Shown here in pieces: positions 34,862-44,021 of a stretch of DNA of 64,000 nucleotides. The position numbers were made by a program, and so were the translations under genes. Within the stretch, counting starts at the first letter, position 1, and each line of letters starts with the position of its first letter. The notes under the pieces were generated by a model. The model was given only the letters and a program-made list of their open reading frames with translations, ran no database searches and was not told where the DNA came from. The stretch covers positions 806,001 to 870,000 of the forward strand of contig NZ_VOLO01000001.1 in NCBI RefSeq assembly GCF_007954365.1, read 5' to 3'. This stretch comes from Frigoribacterium sp. ACAM 257. GTDB lineage: Bacteria; Actinomycetota; Actinomycetes; Actinomycetales; Microbacteriaceae.

Positions 34862-37606
34862 TCAGCTCTCCCCGCCGGCGGTGCCGCTGGTGCCGGCCGT
34901 CACGTCGTGCAGCTGGTAGCGGTCGATCGCCTGCTGGACGACGCTGCGGTCGACGTCGCCGCGACGGGCGAGCGCCTGCAGCGTCCGGACGACCATGGAC
35001 GGGCCGTCGATCTTGAAGAACCGACGAGCAGCCGCGCGGGTGTCCGAGAAGCCGAAGCCGTCGGCTCCGAGCGTCAGGTAGTCACCGGGCACGTACTCGC
35101 GGATCTGGTCGGGCACGGCCGCCATGAAGTCGGACGTCGCGATGACCGGGCCCTCGGAGCCCTGGAGCTTCTCGGTGACGTAGGGCGTGCGGGGCTCGGC
35201 GCTCGGGTTGAGGAAGTTGTGCTCCTCGGCCTCGAGGCCGTCGCGGCGCAGCTCGTTCCACGAGGTGACGCTCCACACGTCGGCGGCGACGTTCCAGTCG
35301 TCGGCGAGCAGCTGCTGAGCCTCGAGGGCCCAGCGCACGCCGACGCCCGAGGCGAGCAGCTGGGCACGAGGGCCCAGGTTCTCGGCGCCCTTGAGCTTGT
35401 AGATGCCGCGCACGACGCCGTCGACGTCGAGGTCGTCCGGCTCGACGGGCTGCTGCATCGGCTCGTTGTAGACGGTGATGTAGAACATGACGTTCGGGTC
35501 GTCGTGCGACGGGGTGCCGTCGTCGTTCTTCCCGTACATGCGGTCCATGCCCGCCTTGACGATGTGCCCGAGCTCGTAGCCGTACGCCGGGTCGTACGAG
35601 ACCACGGCGGGGTTGGTCGAGGCGAGCAGCAGCGAGTGGCCGTCCGCGTGCTGGAGGCCCTCGCCGGTCAGCGTCGTGCGGCCCGCCGTGGCGCCGATGA
35701 TGAACCCGCGGGCCATCTGGTCGCCCGCGGCCCACATGGCGTCGCCGGTGCGCTGGAAGCCGAACATCGAGTAGAAGACGTAGACCGGGATGAGCGGCTC
35801 GCCCTGCGTCGAGTACGACGTGCCCACGGCGGTGAAGGCCGCGAAGGCGCCGGCCTCGTTGATGCCGACGTGCAGGAGCTGGCCCTGGGGGCTCTCCTTG
35901 TAGGCCAGCAGCAGCTCGCGGTCGACGGACGTGTAGTGCTGCCCGTTGGGGTTGTAGATCTTCGACGTCGGGAAGTACGCGTCCATGCCGAAGGTGCGGG
36001 CCTCGTCCGGGATGATCGGGACGATGCGGTGGCCGAAGTCGGGGGAGCGCAGCAGGTCCTTGAGCAGGCGGGCGAAGGCCATCGTGGTGGCCACCTCCTG
36101 CTTGCCCGAGCCCTTGCGGACGACGTCGTAGGACTTCGCCTCGGGAACCGCGATCTCGGTGTACTTGCTGCGGCGCTCGGGCACGTAGCCGCCGAGGGCG
36201 CGTCGGCGCTCGTGCAGGTACTGGATCGCCTCGTCGCCGTCGCCCGGGTGGTAGTAGGGCGGCAGGTACGGATCTTCGTCGAGCTGCGCGTCGCTGATCG
36301 GGATGCGCATCTCGTCGCGGAACTGCTTGAGGTTGTCGAGGGTGAGCTTCTTCATCTGGTGGGTCGCGTTGCGGCCCTCGAAGGCCGGGCCGAGGCCATA
36401 GCCCTTGACGGTCTTCGCGAGGATGACCGTGGGCTGGCCCTTGTGCTCGCTGGCGGCCTTGAACGCCGCGTAGACCTTCTTGTAGTCGTGGCCGCCGCGC
36501 TTCAGGTTCCAGACCTGGTCGTCGGTGAAGTCCTTGACGAGCTCGAGGGCGCGCGGGTCGCGGCCGAAGAAGTTCTCGCGGACGTACGCGCCGCTCTCGG
36601 CCTTGTAGGTCTGGAAGTCGCCGTCGGGCGTCGTGTTCATCAGGTTGAGCAGCGCGCCCTCGGTGTCACGGGCGAGCAGGTCGTCCCACTCGCGGCCCCA
36701 GACGACCTTGATGACGTTCCAGCCGGCGCCGCGGAAGAAGCTCTCGAGCTCCTGGATGATCTTGCCGTTGCCGCGGACCGGTCCGTCGAGTCGCTGCAGG
36801 TTGCAGTTGATGACGAAGTTGAGGTTGTCGAGCCCCTCGTTGGCCGCCACCTGGAGCTGGCCGCGGCTCTCGACCTCGTCCATCTCGCCGTCGCCGAGGA
36901 ACGCCCAGACCTGCTGGTCCGACGCGTCCTTGATGCCGCGGTTGGTGAGGTACTTGGCGACCTGCGCCTGGTAGATCGCGTTGATCGGCCCGAGGCCCAT
37001 CGACACGGTCGGGAACTGCCAGAACTGCGGCATCAGCCGGGGGTGCGGGTACGAGCTCAGGCCCCCGGTGGGGTGAGACTTCTCCTGGCGGAAGCCGTCG
37101 AGCTGGTCGGTGCCGAGACGCCCCTCGAGGAAAGCGCGGGCGTACATGCCGGGGGAGGCGTGGCCCTGGAAGAAGACCTGGTCGCCGCCGCCCGCGTGGT
37201 CCTGGCCGCGGAAGAAGTGGTTGTAGCCGACCTCGTAGAGGGCAGCCGAGGAGGCGTAGGTCGAGATGTGGCCGCCGACCGAGACACCGGGACGCTGGGC
37301 GCGGTGCACCGTCACGGCCGCGTTCCAGCGGACCCAGCGGCGGTAGCGCCGCTCGAGTTCTTCGTCGCCGGGGAACTCCGGCTCGTCCTCAGGGGCGATC
37401 GTGTTCACGTAGTCCGTCTTGGGGACCATGGGGACGCCGAGGTGCAGCTCGCTCGACCGCGAGAGCAGGCTCTTCATGATCTGACGTGCGCGCTCGTGGC
37501 CCTGTGCCGCGACGAGGGAGTCGAGCGACTCCCTCCACTCGGCGGTCTCCTCGGGATCCTGGTCGGTCGTGTCGACCGTGTACGGATCCTGATCGTTTAC
37601 CGTCAC
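34862..37606 (-). CDS. aceE: Pyruvate dehydrogenase E1 component, homodimeric
   Basis: 914-residue E1 of the pyruvate dehydrogenase complex that decarboxylates pyruvate with thiamine diphosphate and passes acetyl to lipoyl-E2. Substrate-channel His in [17 protein letters not shown]; the TPP-binding motif [13 protein letters not shown] (about 235) continues to [15 protein letters not shown]; the pyrimidine region is in the [17 protein letters not shown] segment. Full family length. GTG start with GAGGTCAAGG just upstream. No E2 or E3 gene is adjacent, as is usual in Actinobacteria where AceE stands alone. It produces the acetyl-CoA used by the neighbouring fatty-acid genes. Confidence 0.96.
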   Translation of the reverse strand: MTVNDQDPYTVDTTDQDPEETAEWRESLDSLVAAQGHERARQIMKSLLSRSSELHLGVPMVPKTDYVNTIAPEDEPEFPGDEELERRYRRWVRWNAAVTVHRAQRPGVSVGGHISTYASSAALYEVGYNHFFRGQDHAGGGDQVFFQGHASPGMYARAFLEGRLGTDQLDGFRQEKSHPTGGLSSYPHPRLMPQFWQFPTVSMGLGPINAIYQAQVAKYLTNRGIKDASDQQVWAFLGDGEMDEVESRGQLQVAANEGLDNLNFVINCNLQRLDGPVRGNGKIIQELESFFRGAGWNVIKVVWGREWDDLLARDTEGALLNLMNTTPDGDFQTYKAESGAYVRENFFGRDPRALELVKDFTDDQVWNLKRGGHDYKKVYAAFKAASEHKGQPTVILAKTVKGYGLGPAFEGRNATHQMKKLTLDNLKQFRDEMRIPISDAQLDEDPYLPPYYHPGDGDEAIQYLHERRRALGGYVPERRSKYTEIAVPEAKSYDVVRKGSGKQEVATTMAFARLLKDLLRSPDFGHRIVPIIPDEARTFGMDAYFPTSKIYNPNGQHYTSVDRELLLAYKESPQGQLLHVGINEAGAFAAFTAVGTSYSTQGEPLIPVYVFYSMFGFQRTGDAMWAAGDQMARGFIIGATAGRTTLTGEGLQHADGHSLLLASTNPAVVSYDPAYGYELGHIVKAGMDRMYGKNDDGTPSHDDPNVMFYITVYNEPMQQPVEPDDLDVDGVVRGIYKLKGAENLGPRAQLLASGVGVRWALEAQQLLADDWNVAADVWSVTSWNELRRDGLEAEEHNFLNPSAEPRTPYVTEKLQGSEGPVIATSDFMAAVPDQIREYVPGDYLTLGADGFGFSDTRAAARRFFKIDGPSMVVRTLQALARRGDVDRSVVQQAIDRYQLHDVTAGTSGTAGGES

Positions 37607-37851
37607 CCTTGACCTCTATCACTCGTGTGTGGTGGACAACAGCCGCGGCCCCACGGGGGCGCACGGCGGCCAGCTCGACGCGGCTCGGGTCCCGGGTCGT
37701 CGTCGCACACTGACCGTCCGAGTCTAGTTGGCTCGGCCGGCGCAGGCTCGGCACGCCCTGGGAGAACGTCCTCGCGCGCGGTCCCGAGGGGCGTAGCATC
37801 GCTCATCGTGTTGACGTCGGTCGCCCGGACCGGCGCGGAAGGAACGTGCTC

Positions 37852-38325
37852 ATGGCGCTGGAGAACGACATCCAGGCTCCCGACTTCGATCTGCCGAACC
37901 AGTTCGGCGAGCACGTGCGCCTGGCGGACTACCGCGGCGTGCGCCCCGTCGCCCTCGTCTTCTTCCCGCTGGCCTTCTCCAGCACCTGCACCGCCGAGCT
38001 GTGCACGCTCCGCGACAACCTCTCGATGTTCCAGGACGCCCGGGTCGAGCTGATCGGCATCTCCGTCGACTCGAAGGCCACCCTGCGTGCGTTCGCGGAG
38101 GAGGAGGGCTATGACTTCACGCTGCTGGCCGACTTCTGGCCGCACGGAGAGGTCTCGAAGGAATACGGGGTGTTCCTCGAGCACAAGGGCTTCGCCACCC
38201 GCGCGACGTTCCTGATCGACGTCGACGGGGTCATCCGCGAGCACTTCCTGACCGAGCCCGGCCAGGCACGCTCGCTGGCCGACTACCAGGCCGCGCTCGA
38301 CCAGCTCACGTCCGTCCCGGCCTGA
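37852..38325 (+). CDS. Peroxiredoxin, AhpE-like 1-/2-Cys type
   Basis: 157-residue thioredoxin-fold peroxidase that reduces hydroperoxides. The active site is VFFPLAFSSTCTAELCTLRD with peroxidatic Cys46; a second cysteine, Cys51, is five residues further on and could resolve it within the same helix. ISVDSKATLRAFAEE and the Arg of GFATRATFLIDVDG complete the site. ATG at 37852 is preferred to GTG 37846 because AAGGA then has proper spacing. Divergent from aceE with a 245-bp gap; TAGCAT at 37794-37799 is a possible -10. Confidence 0.93.
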   Translation: MALENDIQAPDFDLPNQFGEHVRLADYRGVRPVALVFFPLAFSSTCTAELCTLRDNLSMFQDARVELIGISVDSKATLRAFAEEEGYDFTLLADFWPHGEVSKEYGVFLEHKGFATRATFLIDVDGVIREHFLTEPGQARSLADYQAALDQLTSVPA

Positions 38326-38376
38326 CCCGCCGTCAGGGCCGGTCCGCAGGAGGCGTCGGCCGGGTCTGCGACGCGC

Positions 38377-38382
38377 TAGCCT
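38377..38382 (+). promoter_or_regulatory. -10 element of tRNA-Val promoter
   Basis: TAGCCT, 31 bp before the mature tRNA; no convincing -35. Confidence 0.4.
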
Positions 38383-38413
38383 GTCTCCTGCTCGCCCGGC
38401 CCGCCCGGCGCGA

Positions 38414-38486
38414 GGGCCTTTAGCTCAGTTGGTAGAGCGCCACGTTTACACCGTGGATGTCATCGGTTCGAGCCCGGTAGGGCCCA
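38414..38486 (+). tRNA. tRNA-Val (TAC)
   Basis: 73-nt cloverleaf. Acceptor GGGCCTT with AGGGCCC (one T-G pair), discriminator A; D-arm TAGCTCAGTTGGTAGAGCG; anticodon TAC at 38447-38449 in loop TTTACAC; T-arm ATCGGTTCGAGCCCGGT. No encoded CCA. Confidence 0.97.
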
Positions 38487-38561
38487 CTGATCACCTCAGC
38501 GGCCCGGCGACTCGTCGGCCTGGCTGCCCTCGCCTCGCGGGAACCGGGGACCACTGCGTCC

Positions 38562-39449
38562 TCAGGCCTCGGTGACCGCCTCGGCGGCAGTGCGGCGCGC
38601 TTCCTCGTCCTCGGAGAGCGCCCAGCTCGCCAGCAGGGCTAGGCGCTCGGCCGAGATCGAGGCCGGTTCGACGCTGTAGACGAAGAGGGTGAGGCCGACG
38701 TCGGCGGTGAGCTCCATGCCCTCGTACGAGAGCTCCAGCTCGCCGACGACGGGGTGGTTCAGCTTCTTGGACCCGGTGCGGTGGTAGCTGACGTCGTGCG
38801 CCGCCCAGCGGATGCGGAACTCGTCGCTGCGGGTCGCGAGCTCGCCGACGAGGTCAGTGAGCGCCTTGTCGTGCGGGTTGCGTCCGGCCTCGGCGCGGAG
38901 GATCGAGACGGCGGCGTCGGCGGTGCCCTCCCAGTCGACGAAGAAGTCGCGGGCGCGGGGGCTGAGGAAGGTGAAGCGGGCGGTGTTCGCCGGGCGTGCC
39001 GGGTCACGGAAGACCTCGGAGTACAGGGCCCTGCCCAGCACGTTGGCGGCGAGGAAGTCCCCTCGACCGTTGCGCACCCACGCGGGGGCGTCCACCGAGT
39101 CCAGCACGCGCTGCACGACGGGCCGCACCCGCTGTGACGGGGTGCGGCGGCGGGTCACGGGCGACGCGTTGGCGGTGCGGGCGAGATCGAAGAGGTGACC
39201 TCGCTCGGCCTCATCGAGCTGAAGTGCCCGCGACAAGGCCTCGAGGATGCCCTCGGAGACCCCGGAGAGGTTGCCGCGCTCGAGCCGGACGTAGTAGTCG
39301 ACGCTGACGCCGGCGAGCATCGCGACCTCCTCGCGGCGGAGGCCGGTCACGCGGCGGGTGGTTCCGAAGGCAGGGAGCCCTGCCTGCTCGGGGGTGAGCC
39401 GGCCGCGCCGGCTGACGAGGAACTCGCGCACCTGGGTCTGGTCGTCCAT
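38562..39449 (-). CDS. Helix-turn-helix regulator, MmyB-like
   Basis: 295-residue regulator with an N-terminal XRE-type helix-turn-helix (about 10-75: RVTGLRREEVAMLAGVSVDY then YVRLERGNLSGVSEGILEAL) and a C-terminal MmyB-like ligand-binding domain (PAWVRNGRGDFLAANVLGRA, RLRWAAHDV-type segment seen as RIRWAAHDVSYHRTGSKKLNH, LFVYSVEPASISAERLALLA). The family often controls nearby aldo/keto reductases or dehydrogenases, which fits the genes that follow. ATG at 39449 is used: TAGCCT (minus strand, 39462-39457) lies seven bases upstream, so the message would be leaderless. GTG six bases earlier is an alternative. Confidence 0.88.
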   Translation of the reverse strand: MDDQTQVREFLVSRRGRLTPEQAGLPAFGTTRRVTGLRREEVAMLAGVSVDYYVRLERGNLSGVSEGILEALSRALQLDEAERGHLFDLARTANASPVTRRRTPSQRVRPVVQRVLDSVDAPAWVRNGRGDFLAANVLGRALYSEVFRDPARPANTARFTFLSPRARDFFVDWEGTADAAVSILRAEAGRNPHDKALTDLVGELATRSDEFRIRWAAHDVSYHRTGSKKLNHPVVGELELSYEGMELTADVGLTLFVYSVEPASISAERLALLASWALSEDEEARRTAAEAVTEA

Positions 39450-39695
39450 GCTCACCAGGCTAGGCGCGCGCGGGCCAGGGAGGGAGGCCCCTGCAGTACC
39501 CGTCAGTCAGGCGCCGTCAGGGCCTGGCAGGCAGCGCGGGATCCGAGTGATCTGTCTCAAATTTGAGAGTGATCCGACCGTGGATCAGGAGAGAAGCAGC
39601 CCGCAGGGAAGCGTGACGGGCAGATCTGTCTCGGTTTGCGTCCGGCGTCCGGCCGGCCAGCAGTCGGGCTGGCCGGCCTGCCTGCCGCGGGTCGC

Positions 39696-40574
39696 TCAGG
39701 CCTCGGGGATGTCGCGGCCGAACGCCTCGAGGGTGACGTCCTCGGGCTCGGGGCCGCCGCGGACGCCGGTCTCGAGCTCGTCGATGCGGGCGATGTCGTC
39801 GGCGGTCAGGGTGAAGTCGAACACGTCGACGTTCTCGAGGATGCGCTCACGGCGCACCGACTTCGGGATCACCTGGCGCCCCTCCTGGATGTGCCAGCGG
39901 AGCATGACCTGGGCGGTCGTCTTGTCGTGGGCGGAAGCGATCTCGGTGAGGACGGGGTCGGTGAACGTCGTGCGGTCGCCGTCGCCGCGGTAGCTCGTGA
40001 TGCCGCCGATGGGCGACCAGGCCTGGGTGAGGACGCCTGCTGCGGCGTCGGCGTCGATGACGTCCTCCTGGCGGAAGTAGGGGTGCGACTCGATCTGGTT
40101 GATCGCCGGGACGATGCTCGTCGCGTCGGCGAGCTGCGCGAGGTGGGCAGGCATGAAGTTGCTGACGCCGATCGACCGGACCTTGCCGTCCACGAGGAGC
40201 TGCTCCAGGGCTCGGTAGGCGGCGATCGTCATGTCGAACTCGCCCGGCAGGGCCTGGTGCAGGATCAGCAGGTCGAGCTGCTCGACGCCGAGCTTGCCGG
40301 CGCTCTTGTCGAAGGCGTGCAGGGTCTCGTCGTAGCCGTAGTCGCTGATCCAGATCTTCGTCTCGACGAAGACCTCGGAGCGGTCGAGGCCGGAGCGGCG
40401 GATGCCTTCGCCGACCTCGCGCTCGTTGCCGTAGGCGGCCGCCGTGTCGACGTGGCGGTAGCCGGCCTCGAGGGCTGTCTGCACGGCAGCGACGGTCTCC
40501 TCGGGCGGTGTCTGGAAGACGCCGAGGCCGAGCTGGGGGATGGTGATGCCGTTGTTGAGCGTGAACGTGTCCAT
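39696..40574 (-). CDS. Aldo/keto reductase, AKR5-like
   Basis: 292-residue NADPH-dependent reductase of the 2,5-diketo-D-gluconate reductase type. The catalytic tetrad is Asp43 and Tyr48 (RHVDTAAAYGNE), Lys73 (VETKIW) and His106 (LLILHQAL); IGVSNFMPAHL and the cofactor loop VIPKSVRRERILEN are present. Substrate not determined. TAGCGT six bases before its ATG suggests leaderless expression. Divergent from the second aldo/keto reductase, with which it shares a mirrored promoter, and 246 bp downstream of the MmyB-like regulator. Confidence 0.93.
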   Translation of the reverse strand: MDTFTLNNGITIPQLGLGVFQTPPEETVAAVQTALEAGYRHVDTAAAYGNEREVGEGIRRSGLDRSEVFVETKIWISDYGYDETLHAFDKSAGKLGVEQLDLLILHQALPGEFDMTIAAYRALEQLLVDGKVRSIGVSNFMPAHLAQLADATSIVPAINQIESHPYFRQEDVIDADAAAGVLTQAWSPIGGITSYRGDGDRTTFTDPVLTEIASAHDKTTAQVMLRWHIQEGRQVIPKSVRRERILENVDVFDFTLTADDIARIDELETGVRGGPEPEDVTLEAFGRDIPEA

Positions 40575-40575
40575 G

Positions 40576-40658
40576 CCTCGACGCTACGACCGGGGCGGTG
40601 TCCGTGACAGGGTCCGTCAGTACCTGTGGGGCACGGAGGCGCGGGCATAGCGTCGAGG
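40576..40658. promoter_or_regulatory. Mirrored divergent promoters of the two aldo/keto reductases
   Basis: CCTCGACGCTA (40576-40586) and TAGCGTCGAGG (40648-40658) form a perfect 11-bp inverted repeat. Each arm contains TAGCGT in the right place for a -10 element: six bases before the ATG of the leftward gene, and 28 bases before the ATG of the rightward gene, which also has GAAGGAG. Between them is the near-palindrome TGACAGGGTCCGTCA (40605-40619), a candidate operator. Confidence 0.55.
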
Positions 40659-40680
40659 GACCGACACGAAGGAGAACCAC

Positions 40681-41697
40681 ATGGAACACCGTCTGCTCGG
40701 CCGCACGGGAGTGCAGGTCAGCCCGCTCGCCCTCGGCACCATGATGTTCGGCCCCTGGGGTAACGACGACGAGGACGACTCCGTAAGCATCATCAACCGC
40801 GCGCTCGACGCCGGCATCAACTTCGTCGACACGGCCGACGTCTACTCGGCCGGCCGCTCCGAGGAGATCGTCGGCAAGGCGATCCAGGGCCGACGCGACG
40901 ACGTCGTGCTCGCGACGAAGTTCTTCATGCCCATGGGCGAGGGCGTCAACCGCTCGGGCGGGTCGCGACGCTGGATCGTCCGCGAGGTGGAGGAGTCGCT
41001 CCGCCGCCTCGGCACCGACCACATCGACCTCTACCAGGTGCACCGTCCCAGCCCCACGACCGACGTCGAGGAGACGCTCGGCGCCCTCACCGACCTGGTC
41101 CGCCAGGGCAAGGTCCTCTACGTCGGCTCGTCGTCGTACGCGGCCAGCGAGATCGTGGAGGCGCAGGTCGTCTCCCGAGACCGCCACCTGGAGCGCTTCG
41201 TCACGGAGCAGCCGCCGTACTCGATGCTCGTCCGCGGCATCGAGTCCGACGTGCTCCCCACCACTCAGCGCTACGGCATGGGGACCTTGACGTACAGCCC
41301 GCTCGCGGGCGGCTGGCTCTCGGGGAAGTGGCGCGACGGCAAGGCGCCGACCCCCGCCTCCTCGGCTCGCCCCGGCGCCCGCTTCGACATGACGACGGCG
41401 GCCAACGGACAGAAGCTCGAGGCACTCGCTGCGCTCACCGACCTCGCCGACGAGGCCGGGCTGACCATGATCGAGCTGGCGATCGGGTTCGTGATCCGTC
41501 ACCCCGGCGTGACGTCGGCGATCATCGGGCCGCGCACGATGGAGCAGCTCGAGTCGCAGCTGCCCGCCGCCGACGTCGTCCTGAGCGACGACGTGCTCGA
41601 CCGCATCGACGAGATCGTCGCCCCCGGCGTCACCCTGAACCCCGACGACGACAGCTACGGCACGACAGAGCTCGCCGTCGCGGCGCGGAGGCGCTGA
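40681..41697 (+). CDS. Aldo/keto reductase, YajO/Gsp69-like
   Basis: 338-residue reductase of a different branch from its divergent neighbour (start MEHRLLGRTGVQVSPLALGT). Tetrad: Asp50 and Tyr55 (FVDTADVYSAG), Lys80 (LATKFF) and His121 (LYQVHRPS). The cofactor segment is TSAIIGPRTMEQLESQL. Strong GAAGGAG ribosome site. Shares the divergent regulatory region with the AKR5-like gene. Confidence 0.92.
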   Translation: MEHRLLGRTGVQVSPLALGTMMFGPWGNDDEDDSVSIINRALDAGINFVDTADVYSAGRSEEIVGKAIQGRRDDVVLATKFFMPMGEGVNRSGGSRRWIVREVEESLRRLGTDHIDLYQVHRPSPTTDVEETLGALTDLVRQGKVLYVGSSSYAASEIVEAQVVSRDRHLERFVTEQPPYSMLVRGIESDVLPTTQRYGMGTLTYSPLAGGWLSGKWRDGKAPTPASSARPGARFDMTTAANGQKLEALAALTDLADEAGLTMIELAIGFVIRHPGVTSAIIGPRTMEQLESQLPAADVVLSDDVLDRIDEIVAPGVTLNPDDDSYGTTELAVAARRR

Positions 41698-41740
41698 GCC
41701 CGGCATCCGGGGGAGGAGGAGGGCTCGGGGTACAGCCGCA

Positions 41741-41756
41741 TCCCCATCTTTGGGGA
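41741..41756. promoter_or_regulatory. Inverted repeat upstream of the TasA-like/SipW genes
   Basis: TCCCCA-tctt-TGGGGA, 132 bp before the TasA-like ATG, followed by CGACCCCTTACC and then GGTACCGTC, which may contain the promoter. C4/G4 arms recall the palindromes before the LuxR-type gene at 44374-44409. Confidence 0.45.
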
Positions 41757-41887
41757 CACGCGACCCCTTACCGCGCTGGCGACCCGTCGGTACCGTCACA
41801 TCGTCGGCACCGTGCCGATCCTCGCGAGTCCCTACCCGACCGGCACCACCGGGGGCTCCCGAGGCGCTACCCGAGAGACCTCCCGAC

Positions 41888-42493
41888 ATGTCCCGAACGA
41901 TCAGGCGCGCCCGCTGGACGCGCCGTGCCCGCTGGGCAGCCCTGCCCGTCGCCGTGATCGCCTCCGGCGCGATCATCTCGACCGCCTCGTACTCGGCGTT
42001 CTCCGCCACCACGTCGAACCCGACCAGCAACTGGTCGACCGGCACCGTGCAGCTCTCGGACGACGACTCCGACGTCGCCCTGTTCTCGGCGTCGGGCCTG
42101 AAGCCGGGCGACACGGGGACCAAGTGCATCACGGTCACGTCGAAGGGCACCCTGCCGTCGGCGGTCAGGCTCTACGGCACCTCGGCCACGACGACGAACT
42201 CGCTCTCGTCCTACCTCGACCTGCGCATCGTGCAGGGCACCGGCGGGTCGAGCGCGTCGTGCGACGGGTTCACGCCCGCGACCCAGGACTCCCAGGTCTG
42301 GTCGGGCACCCTCGCGGACTTCGCGGGGCAGCGCACCGGCTACGCGACCGGTGCGTCGACCTGGTCGCCGTCGGGCACCGCCCCCGAGTCCCGCTCGTTC
42401 CAGTTCACCTACACGCTGAGCTCGGCCACCCCGAACACCGGGCAGGACTCCCGTGCCGCCCTCGCCTTCACGTGGGAGGCGCAGACCCGCTGA
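41888..42493 (+). CDS. TasA/camelysin-like secreted protein (SipW substrate)
   Basis: 201-residue exported protein. It has an Arg-rich N terminus, one hydrophobic helix (WAALPVAVIASGAIISTA, about 16-33) and then SYSAFSATTSNPTSNWSTG, the tell-tale context of SipW-processed TasA-family proteins. The mature part is rich in Ser/Thr and strands (GTVQLSDDDSD, KCITVTSKGTLPSAVRLYG) with two cysteines and ends in LAFTWEAQTR, as camelysin/TasA domains do. Such proteins form extracellular fibres or surface material. The SipW-LamG gene starts 45 bp downstream on the same strand, so the protease and this substrate are made together. Confidence 0.85.
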   Translation: MSRTIRRARWTRRARWAALPVAVIASGAIISTASYSAFSATTSNPTSNWSTGTVQLSDDDSDVALFSASGLKPGDTGTKCITVTSKGTLPSAVRLYGTSATTTNSLSSYLDLRIVQGTGGSSASCDGFTPATQDSQVWSGTLADFAGQRTGYATGASTWSPSGTAPESRSFQFTYTLSSATPNTGQDSRAALAFTWEAQTR

Positions 42494-42538
42494 CCCGTGG
42501 TCGACCCCGGTCGACCACCGAGAGCGGGAAGCTCTGTC

Positions 42539-43942
42539 ATGACCACGACCACCACGCTGCAGCACGGTCGCACGGCCTTCTCCTTCTGGGGTGCCCTGTG
42601 CGTCGCGACGTGTGCGCGGGTGGTCCTCACGACGGCCGTGTGCCTCCTCCTCTGGGCAGCCGTGCCGGCCCTCTGGGGCTGGTCGCCGACGACCGTGGTG
42701 TCGGGGTCGATGGCGCCGGCGATCGTCGCGGGCGACGTCGTCGTGGCGATGCCCCTCGGGGCCGACGAGCTCGTCCCCGGGCAGGTCCTGCTCGTGGACG
42801 ACCCCGACCGACCGGGCGAGCTGCGGCTGCACCGGCTGGTCGAGAGCACCGCCGACGGGCTCCGGCTGCAGGGCGACGCCAACGCGGCGGCCGACTCGAG
42901 CCCGGTCCCTGTCGAGGACGTCCGCGGCGTGGGCGTCCTGCTCGTGCCCGCCGTCGGCTCCCCGATGCTCTGGCACGGCGGCGACCGTGTGGCCGGCGGC
43001 CTGCTGGCGTCGCTGGTCGTGCTGATCCTGATCGCCCTGACCCGACTCGAGCCGAGGGGCGACGAGGAGGTGGTCGACCCGCTCGGTCCTTCCCGTCACC
43101 GTGCGCGTGTCCCCGTGACGACCCGGACCTGGGCAGCCAGGGCGTCGGGGACGGTGCTCGCCGTCGTCGGCGGCGTCGCCGTCCTGGTGCTCGTGGTGGG
43201 CTCGAGCCACTCCGCGTTCGCGGGCACGACCTCGACGGCGAGCAGCCTCGCCACGTCCCGTTTCGCCTGCCTCGACCGCCCGGTCGCCGCACAGGCGCAC
43301 TTCGCGTACCAGTACAACGACGGCGTCGGGACGTCGCTGCGGGACAGCAGCGGCAACGGGCGGGCGGGCACGCTCACGCAGGGCGCGGCCATCGAGAGCG
43401 GGACCTGCGCGTCCGGTCCGAGCCCGTGGCTGACGCTCGACGGGGTGGCAGGGCAGGTGACGACAGCGGAGCGGCTGCGGGCCCCCCAGGTCTTCTCGAT
43501 CGAGACGTGGTTCCGGACGACGACGACCTCCGGCGGCAAGCTGGTCGGCTTCGGCAACAGCCAGGCGGGGGCGTCGACCCAGTACGACCGGCACCTCTAC
43601 CTCACGAACCGGGGCACCCTCGTCTTCGGCGTGTACAGCGGCCAGCAGTACACGATGTCGAGCACCGCCTCCTACACCGACGGGGCGTGGCACCTCGCCA
43701 CCGTCACCCTCGACGGGTCCGGCATGGTCATGTACGTCGACGGGGCGCAGGTGGCGTCCTCGCCGCAGGCCTCGGCAGAGAACTTCTTCGGCTGGTGGCG
43801 GATCGGCTACGACACGGTGGGGGGAGTGTGGCCGGAGGCGCCGTCGAGCCCGCACTTCCGGGGCGATCTCGAGAACACGACGGTCTACGACGTCGCCCTG
43901 TCGGGGGCCGACGTGGCTGCCCGCCACGCCGCTGGGCGCTGA
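42539..43942 (+). CDS. SipW-like signal peptidase fused to a LamG domain
   Basis: 467-residue membrane protein with an unusual architecture. Helix 1 (about 18-48) leads into an ER-type signal peptidase domain: Ser57 in VVSGSMAPAI, His98 in RLHRLVES (His in place of the Lys of ordinary bacterial LepB) and Asp113 in QGDANAA. Helix 2 is at about 152-169. A third helix (about 202-221) is followed by SSHSAFAGTTSTASS, closely matching the SYSAFSATTSNPTS region of the upstream TasA-like substrate. The rest (about 245-467) is a LamG/concanavalin-like domain (DRPVAAQAHFAYQYNDGVG, FSIETWFRTTT, DGAWHLATVTLDGSGMVMYV, ENTTVYDVALSGADVAARH). It may cleave itself after helix 3 and release the LamG part; see findings. 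Confidence 0.85.
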   Translation: MTTTTTLQHGRTAFSFWGALCVATCARVVLTTAVCLLLWAAVPALWGWSPTTVVSGSMAPAIVAGDVVVAMPLGADELVPGQVLLVDDPDRPGELRLHRLVESTADGLRLQGDANAAADSSPVPVEDVRGVGVLLVPAVGSPMLWHGGDRVAGGLLASLVVLILIALTRLEPRGDEEVVDPLGPSRHRARVPVTTRTWAARASGTVLAVVGGVAVLVLVVGSSHSAFAGTTSTASSLATSRFACLDRPVAAQAHFAYQYNDGVGTSLRDSSGNGRAGTLTQGAAIESGTCASGPSPWLTLDGVAGQVTTAERLRAPQVFSIETWFRTTTTSGGKLVGFGNSQAGASTQYDRHLYLTNRGTLVFGVYSGQQYTMSSTASYTDGAWHLATVTLDGSGMVMYVDGAQVASSPQASAENFFGWWRIGYDTVGGVWPEAPSSPHFRGDLENTTVYDVALSGADVAARHAAGR

Positions 43943-44021
43943 GCGAGCCCGCCGCCACGGGGCGAGGGGCCGGGACGTCCGTGACGGCCCGGCGCACCCC
44001 CGCGACGGCAGCGGTCGTCGC

